A stretch of 29,819 nucleotides of DNA from Balneola sp. (GCA_002730655.1 PCAT01000028.1:1-29819); one strand, 5' to 3'. Shown: positions 16,385-24,766, counted from the stretch's first letter. Notes: a model not told the origin generated them from the letters alone. Numbers and translations: made by a program.

Positions 16385-17182
16385 ATGAAAATTTTATACG
16401 CCGCCGCTGAAATCTCCCCATTCGCACGCATGACCGTTACAGCGGATTTATTACGTTTTTTACCTGCATCGTTACAAGATAAGGGTTTTGAAATTCGCAT
16501 CTTGCTTCCAAAATATGGCACGATAAATGACCGTAGAAATCGTTTACATGAGGTCATACGTTTGTCTGGAATAGAAGTGGAAGTAGGAGATACCGCGGAA
16601 AGTATGAAAATTAAAGTAGCTAGTATTCCCAATGCAAAACTACAAGTTTATTTTTTAGACAACGATAAATATTTTAAAAGAAAGGGTCTTTTCAAAAACC
16701 CAAAAGACGAAGAGTTCTATCCAGATAATGCCGAGCGATTAGCCTTCTACAATAAAGGGGTGCTCGAAACAGTTATGAAACTAGGTTGGGAGCCTGACAT
16801 CATACACTGCCATGACTGGCCCGCAGGTCTCATTCCTCTTCTAGTAAAAACTAAATATAAAGACGAACCTATCTTTAAAAATTCAAAGATAATCTACAAT
16901 TTACATCATCCAGAAAACGATGGAACTGCAGACACAGCCAAAATCCTAGAGTTACTTGGTTTGCCCGATAATGTTGACATTGCCAAACTAACTGATGAAG
17001 GTAAAGTGGACTTATTGAAATTAGGACTCCTATTTAGTGATCATGTAGTCACTGGAAACTTTTTAAAAGACGAATTTAATGACGTTTTTAATGAATTGAA
17101 TGTTTCTCCTGTGAAAATTCAAGGTGCGCCTGAAGATGTTTCAATTAAATTTTCCGATTACTACAAAACTATAACTAAATAG
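16385..17182 (+). CDS. Short GT5 glycogen/starch synthase-like protein, probably not a full synthase
   Basis: Resembles only the N-terminal (acceptor-side) Rossmann domain of glycogen synthase. Visible matches are MKILYAAAEISPFA, LLPKYGTINDRRNRLHEVIRL, KLQVYFLDNDKYFKRK, YPDNAERLAFYNKGVLE and PDIIHCHDWPAGLIPLLVKT. The canonical KTGGLADV donor-binding motif is replaced by ARMTVTADLLRF. The whole C-terminal GT-B half, which would bind ADP-glucose, is missing. From family knowledge, Bacteroidota commonly carry such ~265-275 residue proteins beside DUF4270 genes, so this is a native short form and not a frameshift remnant. Full glycogen synthase activity is unlikely; a regulatory, scaffolding or different sugar-related role is possible. 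It ends 25 bases before the DUF4270 lipoprotein. Confidence 0.82.
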   Translation: MKILYAAAEISPFARMTVTADLLRFLPASLQDKGFEIRILLPKYGTINDRRNRLHEVIRLSGIEVEVGDTAESMKIKVASIPNAKLQVYFLDNDKYFKRKGLFKNPKDEEFYPDNAERLAFYNKGVLETVMKLGWEPDIIHCHDWPAGLIPLLVKTKYKDEPIFKNSKIIYNLHHPENDGTADTAKILELLGLPDNVDIAKLTDEGKVDLLKLGLLFSDHVVTGNFLKDEFNDVFNELNVSPVKIQGAPEDVSIKFSDYYKTITK

Positions 17183-17207
17183 GAATTAAAAAGAAGACTG
17201 TCATCAT

Positions 17208-18416
17208 ATGTATTTAACGGACAAAGCTGTTTCAAAAAGGTGGCTTATTTTTTTTATACTTGTTTTTTTCGGTATGACTGCATGTGATGAAACCTACACC
17301 GTTGGTGTAGATTTTATTCAGGAGTCAACCATAGAGATAGATACTGTACTTATCGATCAAATAGATTTTATAAGTATTGATCCTTATCTAGGTCAATTAA
17401 CGTACTCCGCGCTAGGATCTTTTCAAGACCCTCTTTTTGGTCAACTAATCAGCACTCTCTACTTTAAGCCTTCTATCAACGCCTCAAATACTGATACTGT
17501 ACTTGATAACATGAGCTTTGAATTGAAACTTCATATAATGCAAGATGAAATTTATGGGGATACCAGTTCAACCGCCGTATTTGATGTATATCGAATTCAA
17601 AATAATTGGCATGGTCCTAGTTTTAGACAATCTACCGAAGTTGACCTAGAACTTGAACGAATTGGCGGTTTTAACGATACCGATATAGATACAAACGGTA
17701 ACGTTCATGTAGCCCTTGGCGGAAGTTGGGATGCCTTTTATAGGGAAATATTTAATATTGACGATGACAGTACTCGATTAACTAGATATGCTGAAGAAGA
17801 TTTTGGGTTAGCTATTGTTCCAAAAAATACAACTAATCGAATTCGATTTGCTACCTTAAGCACCAGCCGTTTATTGGTTATTGGACAAGAAGATACTAGT
17901 TCATATGGCATGCAAGATTGGGGCTATAAAATAGAAAGGGGAGATATTGACCCTATTCCTAATCGTATGCTGCTTCACAACACCTTTGAGAAGGTGATAA
18001 AAATAGATATAAAAAATATCGGTAAACAGTTACCAAATAATAATTTTGTTCGGGCCGAATTGGTTTTGGAAGAAGATACAACACGAGCAAGTACTAGTTT
18101 ATCCGAACATGAGCAACGTTTGAATGTTCCTGGTTTTCGAATGAGCGAGGGAGATTTTATTGATTTAGCCTACCAGTTTGGCTTTTCAGATGAAAATATC
18201 ATCAGTGGATATCCTTCCAGGGGGCGCTTCCGTTTTGATATTACTCGCTTGCTGAATGATCAAATTTATAACAATAACCCAATTAAAGATTCTTATATAT
18301 ACCCATATGCTAATGCAGGCTATATAGGCTCCAATATTCTTTATAATAATGAAGCCTCATCTGATAAGCGACCTCGGCTAATTATTCATTCCATAAAATC
18401 TGAGGTCCAAAAGTAG
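17208..18416 (+). CDS. DUF4270-type lipoprotein
   Basis: Secreted lipoprotein of unknown function. The N-terminus has a basic start, a hydrophobic stretch (WLIFFILVFFG) and the lipobox GMTAC, so Cys26 should be lipidated, placing the protein in a membrane leaflet, probably the outer membrane. The mature start CDETYTVGVDF followed by an 'IDTVLIDQIDFIS' beta strand is characteristic of DUF4270. About 375 mature residues rich in Asp, Ser, Thr and beta-strand patterns follow, ending RLIIHSIK, consistent with an all-beta surface or periplasmic domain. In Bacteroidota this family recurs beside the short GT5-like gene (family synteny knowledge). The next gene starts eight bases after its stop, so both are probably co-transcribed. 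No enzyme motif is visible. Confidence 0.82.
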   Translation: MYLTDKAVSKRWLIFFILVFFGMTACDETYTVGVDFIQESTIEIDTVLIDQIDFISIDPYLGQLTYSALGSFQDPLFGQLISTLYFKPSINASNTDTVLDNMSFELKLHIMQDEIYGDTSSTAVFDVYRIQNNWHGPSFRQSTEVDLELERIGGFNDTDIDTNGNVHVALGGSWDAFYREIFNIDDDSTRLTRYAEEDFGLAIVPKNTTNRIRFATLSTSRLLVIGQEDTSSYGMQDWGYKIERGDIDPIPNRMLLHNTFEKVIKIDIKNIGKQLPNNNFVRAELVLEEDTTRASTSLSEHEQRLNVPGFRMSEGDFIDLAYQFGFSDENIISGYPSRGRFRFDITRLLNDQIYNNNPIKDSYIYPYANAGYIGSNILYNNEASSDKRPRLIIHSIKSEVQK

Positions 18417-18424
18417 TATTAAAA

Positions 18425-19759
18425 ATGATAACAATTTCGTTTACGTCTACATATATAACTTCTTACAAGACTTCATTATTGGGGTTATTACTACTTCTTA
18501 TTAGCTCCTCTGTAATCGTAGCTCAAATTCAATCTACTAATCTGTATTCCAGTGGGTCAATTTATTCCGCATATGGTATTGGTTATCCTGTTGAAATTGA
18601 AACCGGATCTGCTAAGTCGCACGGTATATTTGGTATTTCTAGCATTAATCAAGAAGTTGCCGGCCTTACGAACCCTGCTTTATGGTCACAAACCTATTAC
18701 ACCCAAGGAGCTTCAGATTTAAGCATACAAAGTATCCAATTAAAAAACACCAAAACTACAGGTGTATCTACTCTGTTTGAAAAAGGATATCTTCAATTAT
18801 TATTCCCTCTTAAATCAAGTGAGCTTGGAGTATCTGTTGGTTTATATCCAGTCACTCGTTCCAATCTAAAATTAATTAAAACAAAAGAATTTTTGACATA
18901 TGGAGATACTGTTGGATACAATTCTGAACTACAACAAATAGGAGGGTTGAATAAATTCGAAGTAGGTTTCGGATGGGAAGTTAATGACCAAATTTCTATT
19001 GGCTATGCACCTTCAGTTGCATTTTTCAGTTTGCAAACCTCAGAAGCATTTTCTTTTAATTCTTCACTTTATTCGCAGCAAATGCAAAAACTAACCATTA
19101 GCGGTGCTGCATTTTCACAACGCCTTGGTGTTGCAGGTAGTTTTCGAAATTTGTTCAGAATACAGGATAAAATTTCAGTTGGTGCTACGGTAAACATTCC
19201 TTTCAATATGACTTTAAGACAAAATTACACCACTGAAAAAGTGGTTGAATCTGGTAGTAAAACAGTAGACTTATCCAACATATTAACTAGCAAAAGGGGG
19301 GAAATGAGACTCCCTCTAGAATATGCAGCTGGCATTGGCTATGCACCCCATACTCGTTTTAATATTAGTATAGAGGGACAATTTCAGCGATGGTCAGACT
19401 ACACCAATGATCTAGTTGGAAATGATGGCGCTATTATGGCAGACCGAATGCGTTTTGGATTTGGAGCACAATTTCATCCATATAAAAAAGCACAAAATGG
19501 ACCTTTATCCAGTTTTAAATATTCAGCTGGATTATCTTATGACAGCGGACACATAATTGTCCAAAAAGAAGAAATTAGAACGTTATGGCTTCATACTGGG
19601 TTAGGGATATTATCGCGAAGTCCTTCATCTATGGATTTAAGCTTGCGATACGGGTTCAGAGGAACCACTGATAGTAACCTAATTAAAGAGAATATTTGGG
19701 CTATTGGGCTTTCAGTGAATCTTGCTGAAATCATGTTTTTACGTCCTAAATTACAATAA
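18425..19759 (+). CDS. Outer-membrane beta-barrel protein, FadL/OmpP1-like
   Basis: Predicted outer-membrane barrel. A signal peptide covers about residues 1-33 (hydrophobic core SLLGLLLLLISSSVIVAQ). The mature protein has many alternating amphipathic strands (LGVSVGLYPV, FEVGFGWEVND, ISVGATVNIPF, FNISIEGQFQRW, MRFGFGAQFHPY, MDLSLRYGFRG) and finishes IWAIGLSVNLAEIMFLRP. GLTNPALW near the N-terminus resembles the NPA element of FadL-type and PorV-type hatch regions. FadL relatives transport hydrophobic compounds, but the substrate here is unknown, and other Bacteroidota barrel families cannot be excluded. It is eight bases behind the DUF4270 lipoprotein and 38 bases ahead of the TPR protein; together they look like an envelope unit. 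Confidence 0.72.
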   Translation: MITISFTSTYITSYKTSLLGLLLLLISSSVIVAQIQSTNLYSSGSIYSAYGIGYPVEIETGSAKSHGIFGISSINQEVAGLTNPALWSQTYYTQGASDLSIQSIQLKNTKTTGVSTLFEKGYLQLLFPLKSSELGVSVGLYPVTRSNLKLIKTKEFLTYGDTVGYNSELQQIGGLNKFEVGFGWEVNDQISIGYAPSVAFFSLQTSEAFSFNSSLYSQQMQKLTISGAAFSQRLGVAGSFRNLFRIQDKISVGATVNIPFNMTLRQNYTTEKVVESGSKTVDLSNILTSKRGEMRLPLEYAAGIGYAPHTRFNISIEGQFQRWSDYTNDLVGNDGAIMADRMRFGFGAQFHPYKKAQNGPLSSFKYSAGLSYDSGHIIVQKEEIRTLWLHTGLGILSRSPSSMDLSLRYGFRGTTDSNLIKENIWAIGLSVNLAEIMFLRPKLQ

Positions 19760-19797
19760 AAATAAGCTGTTATTGACTTAACTAACGAAATTGTATC

Positions 19798-21126
19798 ATG
19801 AAAGTTCTAGCAACACTACTTGGGTTTTTACTGTTAATTACTTCTGAAATAAAAGCGCAAAATTGTACTGTCACTCCTCCTTACGGGATGAACGAACTGG
19901 CTGCTTTTTCCATATTCCAAGACAATTATAAAAATAAAGATTATCCATTTGCCCTGATGTACGGACGATGGTTACTCTGCAGTAAAACCAAAGTATTAGA
20001 AGGATACCCCCGATTCAACTTAGCGAGCCAATATCCAAAGTTCATTGACATATATACACAGATCGGTTTAGGAGAACAAGACCCAAGTATACGTGAGGCT
20101 TATATTGATACCGCATTAAGTCTTTTTGAAGAGCAATTTACTTTTTTCACCGATGAGGAAGTAGATAAATATGAGCTCCATCAGGACAGAGGCCGATATC
20201 TTCTAGAAAATTATCAAAATATCGAAGGTGGACTTGACATGGCTTATAGTGATTTCAAAGCTATGTTTGAGATAGATGTAGAAAAAACTACTCTACTAGG
20301 TGAGGGTTATTACGTTCGCGTGGTTATTGACGATCTTGTACGAAAGGCTGAGAAAGATATAGTCATAAACATGATTGAGAAAGCAACACTTTATGCAGGT
20401 TTGGAGTTAAGCACTTATTTTGATGAAACCCTAGAATCACTATTTAATACACCAGAAGAGCGGCTCGAATTTTGTGGTACCAAGTTAAACGAAAATCCGG
20501 AATCGATCGATGACCTTAAATGTGTTGCAGAAGCACAAGAAGATCTTAATATGACAGAAGAATTCCTTCAAACTACCCTGCTAATCCACAAATTAGAGCC
20601 AAGTTTTGCAAGTGCTAAAGCACTTGCAGAAACTGAGAAAGGTAATGCTTCATATACCAAGGCAGCAGATTATTTCAAACAAGCTTTAGAAATGGCTAAT
20701 AATGACAATGAGAAAAAGAATATAAACCTAGAATTAGCTGATGTTTACTCAAGTACAGGACAGTTGTCAATCTCCAAAAAGTATATTCAAGAGGCATTAG
20801 CAATAGATGATTCTTTTGGGCGTGCATACATTAAATTGGCCTCTATCTATGGGCAAGCTGTAAGTTCATGTACTGAGAATCGTAAACTAGAGGCAAGAGA
20901 TAAGGTTGTATATTGGGTCGTTCTAGATTATTTAAATCGAGCAAAATCGGTAGATGCTAGCGTGACTAATACTGTGAATTCCCAGTTAGCAACATACCAA
21001 GCAGTGACACCATCTACCGAGGACAAGTTCTTTACTTTAGGGTACGAACAAGGTCAAAAAGTGAGTGTAAATGGTTCCTTGGACAATTGTTACAACTGGA
21101 TTAGTGAGTATACAATAGTCCGATAA
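19798..21126 (+). CDS. Periplasmic tetratricopeptide-repeat protein
   Basis: Exported protein with a clear signal peptide (MKVLATLLGFLLLITSEIKA, cleavage near residue 20). Helical repeats follow. The best TPR-like units lie between about residues 245 and 345, with YTKAADYFKQALEMA, INLELADVYSSTGQLSISKKYIQEALAID and SFGRAYIKLASIYGQA. Cysteines in the mature protein (NCTV, LLCSK, LEFCG, LKCVAE, SSCTE, DNCYNW) could form disulfides. The ending EQGQKVSVNGSLDNCYNWIS matches a C-terminus often seen in Bacteroidota TPR proteins (recalled, not searched). TPRs suggest a protein-binding scaffold in the periplasm, plausibly for the neighbouring barrel or lipoprotein. It is the last gene of the run starting at comA; I see no strong terminator after it. 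Confidence 0.78.
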   Translation: MKVLATLLGFLLLITSEIKAQNCTVTPPYGMNELAAFSIFQDNYKNKDYPFALMYGRWLLCSKTKVLEGYPRFNLASQYPKFIDIYTQIGLGEQDPSIREAYIDTALSLFEEQFTFFTDEEVDKYELHQDRGRYLLENYQNIEGGLDMAYSDFKAMFEIDVEKTTLLGEGYYVRVVIDDLVRKAEKDIVINMIEKATLYAGLELSTYFDETLESLFNTPEERLEFCGTKLNENPESIDDLKCVAEAQEDLNMTEEFLQTTLLIHKLEPSFASAKALAETEKGNASYTKAADYFKQALEMANNDNEKKNINLELADVYSSTGQLSISKKYIQEALAIDDSFGRAYIKLASIYGQAVSSCTENRKLEARDKVVYWVVLDYLNRAKSVDASVTNTVNSQLATYQAVTPSTEDKFFTLGYEQGQKVSVNGSLDNCYNWISEYTIVR

Positions 21127-21363
21127 ACTTTTTTAGGTATATTAATTTATCGTTTAACCAATTATTTTTTATTACGAATTCATTTGTAATAGGGTAAAAC
21201 ATTCGTATATTTTATAATCAATTCTTTAGTTGGAGACCGATTCTGTGTCACCATTCTTATACAAGCTCCTCCCTTCAGTTTAACATCCACTTACGATGAG
21301 TATATTGATAACCCTCTTTTGACGGTTTAATTTGGAGCACTGACGTACACTGAATAATTATTA
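21127..21363. other. Leader/intergenic region before rho (237 bases)
   Basis: AT-rich. It contains an inverted repeat ATTACGAATTCATTTGTAAT at 21171-21190 (nine pairs with one G-U) preceded, not followed, by a T run, so it is not a standard terminator for the upstream gene. TTGACG at about 21319-21324 could be a -35 element, but no good -10 follows at 17 bases. The length would suit a rho leader with autoregulation, as known in other bacteria; nothing in the sequence proves this. Confidence 0.35.
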
Positions 21364-22605
21364 ATGGCAAGAAATAAAAATAACTACAATAAAAATAAGC
21401 GCAATAAAAATAAGCGAAATAATAAGCGGAATAATAAAAACAACAGTAGGTCCAATCATGTTTTTATTCCTAAGTTTCATTGGAACCAAAACCAAGGTAT
21501 TGCGGGCCGGTTTGCTGGGGTTCTAGAAATTAATGAAAAAGGGTGGGGGCTCATAAGAAAACTAAATCATGAGTTTAGCTATCATCCTAAAGATCCTTTC
21601 TTAAAGCCTGATGAAGTTAAAGACTTAGATTTACGCCAAGGTCTTATTATAGAGGGAGAATTTGAGGAAGATTTTCAAGGTAACCGGCATGTGGCCAGCG
21701 TGGATAATATTAACCATCAGAGTTTAGATACTTGGGCAAAGTGCTCCAAATTTGAACGACAAACTCCTATCATGCCTGTAGATTGGATTCGTTTAGGTGA
21801 CCGAGCACAAGATACCGAAATGCGAGTAATCGATTTAGTGGCTCCTATCGGCAAAGGACAAAGAGCCTTAATAGTTGCGCCTCCTCGTACTGGCAAAACC
21901 GTTTTATTAAAACAAATAGCTGACTCTATTGCTCATCATCATCCAGATGTGCACTTAAGTATCCTTCTAGTAGACGAGCGCCCTGAGGAAGTGACCGATT
22001 TTATCCGGTCTTCAAATGCTGAAGTTTTTGCCTCTTCCAATGATCGTAAAACTCATAGCCATATACGTATCACTGAGATGACTCTAGGATATGCCAAAAG
22101 AAAGGCCGAAATGGGTCAAGATGCAGTCCTATTAATTGATTCTCTTACAAGACTCGGGCGAGCCTATAATGCTATTCAAAGTAATAGCGGTCGTACATTA
22201 TCCGGAGGTTTGGATATTCGAGCCCTAGAAATTCCTAAAAAAATATTTGGTTCTGCACGAAAAATTGAAAGTGGCGGTTCTTTGACTATTATTGCTACCT
22301 GCTTAGTTGAAACGAACTCAAGAATGGATGATTTAATCTTCGAAGAATTCAAAGGGACCGGAAATATGGAACTGGTATTGGATAGAGAATTGGCGAATGA
22401 CCGTATTTATCCAGCCATCAACATCACTTCCTCTGGAACTAGAAATGAAGCTAAATTCATAACTGATTCCTTAGAAGAACGAAATATGGTACGGAGATAT
22501 CTACTAAAAAAATCTCCAAAGGAATCCATGTTAGGCTTACTCAAAGTGCTAAAAAATACAGAGAGTAACCAGGAGCTACTAAACCAAATCGCTGCGATTT
22601 CATAG
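21364..22605 (+). CDS. rho: Transcription termination factor Rho
   Basis: Hexameric RNA-dependent ATPase that ends transcription. Its 413 residues are arranged differently from E. coli Rho: the helical N-terminal Rho_N domain is missing. It begins with about 30 residues of which 25 are Asn, Lys or Arg. The OB-fold RNA-binding domain follows (RFAGVLEINEKGWGLIRKLN, about 49-68; GWGLIR in place of the usual GFGFLR), then the ATPase: Walker A VAPPRTGKTVLL (about 171-182), ILLVDERPEEVTD, Walker B DAVLLIDSLTRLGRAYN, SGRTLSGGLD, and the arginine-containing ESGGSLTIIATCL region. The C-terminus is complete. The ATG is weakly supported by ribosome-site signals but starts the basic tail. The gene converges with the rhodanese gene. 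Confidence 0.96.
   Translation: MARNKNNYNKNKRNKNKRNNKRNNKNNSRSNHVFIPKFHWNQNQGIAGRFAGVLEINEKGWGLIRKLNHEFSYHPKDPFLKPDEVKDLDLRQGLIIEGEFEEDFQGNRHVASVDNINHQSLDTWAKCSKFERQTPIMPVDWIRLGDRAQDTEMRVIDLVAPIGKGQRALIVAPPRTGKTVLLKQIADSIAHHHPDVHLSILLVDERPEEVTDFIRSSNAEVFASSNDRKTHSHIRITEMTLGYAKRKAEMGQDAVLLIDSLTRLGRAYNAIQSNSGRTLSGGLDIRALEIPKKIFGSARKIESGGSLTIIATCLVETNSRMDDLIFEEFKGTGNMELVLDRELANDRIYPAINITSSGTRNEAKFITDSLEERNMVRRYLLKKSPKESMLGLLKVLKNTESNQELLNQIAAIS
21388..21441 (+). repeat. In-frame tandem repeat in the rho N-terminus
   Basis: Two near-identical 15-base units (21388-21402 and 21403-21417, AATAAAAATAAGCG plus C or A, encoding NKNKR) are followed by 12-base derivatives (21418-21429 NNKR, 21430-21441 NNKN). 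The repeat generates the Asn/Lys/Arg-rich tail of Rho and is a likely site for length change by slippage. Confidence 0.75.
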
Positions 22606-22892
22606 GTTTGTCATAAATATCATTACTGGTTATGTCTCTCATTAAATACATCAAATGTATTAAGCTACTCACTAGATTGAGCTTTTCTAATAATTGACCT
22701 ACTTGACTTAAATTTAGCAGGAGAAACTATTCAACCTTACAGTAAAATAAATCATGACTAGTATTTTAACTATAGCAATAATATTAAGTTAGTGAATCTA
22801 GAGTATTTAAAAATGGAGTGTGGGCAGTTTGGTCCGTTCAATGAATCATACAGATTTACTCTATCATATTCTATTAAACACCCAGAATAAGT
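22606..22892. other. Convergent intergenic region after rho (287 bases)
   Basis: Lies between the stops of rho and the rhodanese gene. I see a perfect seven-pair inverted repeat AATACAT-CAA-ATGTATT (22645-22661) without a following T run, and a small CTCA/TGAG repeat nearby. Only tiny unconvincing open frames occur. No tRNA, no good intrinsic terminator and no mobile-element ends are visible. For a compact region this is a relatively long unexplained spacer. Confidence 0.4.
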
Positions 22893-23210
22893 CTATGCGA
22901 CGGTTATAGAAGGATCAATTTCAGAAGCCCACGCCTTCATTCCGCCTTTAACATTGTACACATTTTCAAAGCCTTCTTGCCCTAAAAAAATACATGCATT
23001 TGCACTACGTGCACCAGTACGACATATTATAGCGTACTCTACAACCTGATTAAGAGTATGCACTCTACTTTGAAGGTTGGATAATGGTATATGCTCGCCC
23101 CCATTATTAGATACCATATATTCAAAATCTTCTCTAACATCAATTAACATAAAATGTTCGCTCTTGTCGATTAATTTCTCTTTTAATTGTTGAACCGTAA
23201 TTTCTTTCAT
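22893..23210 (-). CDS. Single-domain rhodanese-like protein
   Basis: Small cytoplasmic sulfur-carrier or sulfurtransferase-type domain of 105 residues. It has the family order IDVREDFEY (CH2A-like motif), HIPLSNLQSRV, the active-site loop CRTGARS with Cys63 as the persulfide site, and NVKGGMKAW near the end. The six-residue loop fits a sulfurtransferase type better than a Cdc25-like phosphatase. No signal peptide is present. It lies 69 bases downstream of lptB on the same strand in an AT-rich gap, so it may belong to the purine/lptB transcript or have its own promoter. The physiological sulfur acceptor is unknown. Confidence 0.88.
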   Translation of the reverse strand: MKEITVQQLKEKLIDKSEHFMLIDVREDFEYMVSNNGGEHIPLSNLQSRVHTLNQVVEYAIICRTGARSANACIFLGQEGFENVYNVKGGMKAWASEIDPSITVA

Positions 23211-23279
23211 ATAATTATTTTTATTAATAGGATTAATTATAAAAATTTAATAAGCCTGCTAAATATACAAGCTATTATA

Positions 23280-24071
23280 TCACGTTTTGATATAACGTCC
23301 CAAAGTAAATGACTCCCCTAAGTATAATTTTCTAGCTTTTTCATCATTTGCTAGCATGCCGGCAGAACCTTCCATTAAAATTTTACCCTCAAACATAAGA
23401 TAGGCACGATCTGTAATTGCTAGAGTTTCATGTACATTATGATCAGTAATTAATATACCAATGTTCTGAGATTTTAATGTGGAGACTATCTGTTGAATAT
23501 CTTCAACAGCTATTGGATCAACGCCTGCAAAGGGTTCGTCCAACAAAATGAAGTTTGGTTTAGTCACCAATGCTCTTGCTATTTCTATTCTTCTCCGTTC
23601 ACCACCAGATAACCTATACCCTTGACTATCCCTGACTTTTTGTAAAGAGAATTCTTCAATCAATTCCTCACAACGTCGTTTAATTTCAACCTTATCATGC
23701 CCCCTGTATTGTAATACGGCAGTCAAATTTTCATAAACAGTTAAATTCCTAAATACACTCGCTTCTTGCGCTAAATATCCGATCCCTTTTCGCGCTCGTT
23801 TATACATGGGTGTTTGAGTAAGACGCTCCTCATCTAAATATATTTCTCCCTCATTCGGTGTAATTAGTCCAACCATCATATAAAAGGTTGTGGTCTTACC
23901 CGCACCATTAGGACCCAATAACCCCACTATTTCTCCTTGTTCTACACGTATAGAGACCTCATCAACTACTCTACGTTTTTTATAACGCTTGACCAACTTT
24001 TTACCATATAACGCGTGAGCCTTAGAGTTTTCGCTACTTAATGGGATCATATGTGGCACTACTCCGCTCAT
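23280..24071 (-). CDS. lptB: LPS export ABC transporter ATPase LptB
   Basis: Cytoplasmic ATPase that powers lipopolysaccharide extraction from the inner membrane with LptF/LptG. Its 263 residues contain Walker A GPNGAGKTT (about 53-61), the Q-loop around YLAQEASVFRNLTVYEN, signature LSGGERRR (about 154-161), Walker B FILLDEPFAGVDP and the H-loop ITDHNVHETL. SVFRNLTVYEN and FAGVDPIAVEDIQ are typical of LptB and separate it from LivF-type relatives. The N-terminal ~20 residues before YGKKLVKRY are an extra extension. Its ATG overlaps the purQ stop as ATGA, implying translational coupling. No lptA, lptC or lptFG lies in the window. Confidence 0.93.
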   Translation of the reverse strand: MSGVVPHMIPLSSENSKAHALYGKKLVKRYKKRRVVDEVSIRVEQGEIVGLLGPNGAGKTTTFYMMVGLITPNEGEIYLDEERLTQTPMYKRARKGIGYLAQEASVFRNLTVYENLTAVLQYRGHDKVEIKRRCEELIEEFSLQKVRDSQGYRLSGGERRRIEIARALVTKPNFILLDEPFAGVDPIAVEDIQQIVSTLKSQNIGILITDHNVHETLAITDRAYLMFEGKILMEGSAGMLANDEKARKLYLGESFTLGRYIKT

Positions 24072-24766
24072 GAAATTGCCAGCGCCTGTAAAATAGACTC
24101 GAAAATTTGCTTACCATCTTCTTTACCCAACAGCTGTTCCATAGCCCGCTCAGGATGCGGCATCATGCCCAATACATTTTTTTGTTTATTCGTTATACCC
24201 GCTATATGATCAACAGAGCCATTAATATTGGCTTCTGGCGTAGCATCTCCATGAGCGTTTACATAACGAAAAAGTACTTGATCATTGTCTTGCAGCTCTT
24301 TAATCCCATCGTTATCTATATAATAGTTCCCTTCACCATGGGAGATCGGAATCTTAAGAAGCTGGTCTTTTTGCAAAGAAGAGGTATATATACTTTGAGT
24401 ACTTTCTACTCGTATATGCACATCCTTGCATATAAATTTAAGTTTTTCATTATGCCTCATAGCACCAGGTATTAATCCCGCTTCTAGCAATATTTGAAAA
24501 CCGTTGCAAATTCCCATTACCGGCCCGCCTTTTTTAACAAATTCGATCAACTCTTGCATAATTGGTGAAAAGCGAGCAATGGCTCCTGAACGAAGATAAT
24601 CTCCGTAGGAAAATCCACCAGGAATAATAATTATATCCAATCCGGATACATCTGTTTCTTTATGCCAAAGAAATTTCACATCTACATTCATCACATATTT
24701 TAGAGCATGATATGCATCATGATCACAATTTGAACCTGGAAATACAATAACGCCAACCTTTGCCAC
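24068..24766 (-). CDS. purQ: Phosphoribosylformylglycinamidine synthase subunit PurQ
   Basis: Class I glutamine amidotransferase subunit that supplies ammonia to PurL for FGAM formation in purine synthesis. Visible: VGVIVFPGSNCDHDAYHAL at the N-terminus, IIIPGGFSYGDYLRSGAIAR, the nucleophile elbow GICNGFQILLEAGL (Cys87), and the catalytic His/Glu pair in PHPERAME (about 203-210). Its 232 residues are normal for the small PurQ used with separate PurS and PurL. The start is GTG at 24764-24766, with AAGAGG six bases upstream, a good ribosome site. clpS ends 18 bases upstream and lptB overlaps its stop. purL is not in the window. Confidence 0.97.
   Translation of the reverse strand: MAKVGVIVFPGSNCDHDAYHALKYVMNVDVKFLWHKETDVSGLDIIIIPGGFSYGDYLRSGAIARFSPIMQELIEFVKKGGPVMGICNGFQILLEAGLIPGAMRHNEKLKFICKDVHIRVESTQSIYTSSLQKDQLLKIPISHGEGNYYIDNDGIKELQDNDQVLFRYVNAHGDATPEANINGSVDHIAGITNKQKNVLGMMPHPERAMEQLLGKEDGKQIFESILQALAIS

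Noticed and set aside
16385..17182. Truncated or frameshifted glycogen synthase pseudogene
   Set aside because: No remnant of the C-terminal half follows, the frame is clean, and proteins of this size beside DUF4270 are a known recurring form in Bacteroidota.
21171..21190. Terminator after the TPR gene
   Set aside because: The inverted repeat is preceded by the T run and is not followed by one on the plus strand, and it is AT-rich; it does not fit an intrinsic terminator.
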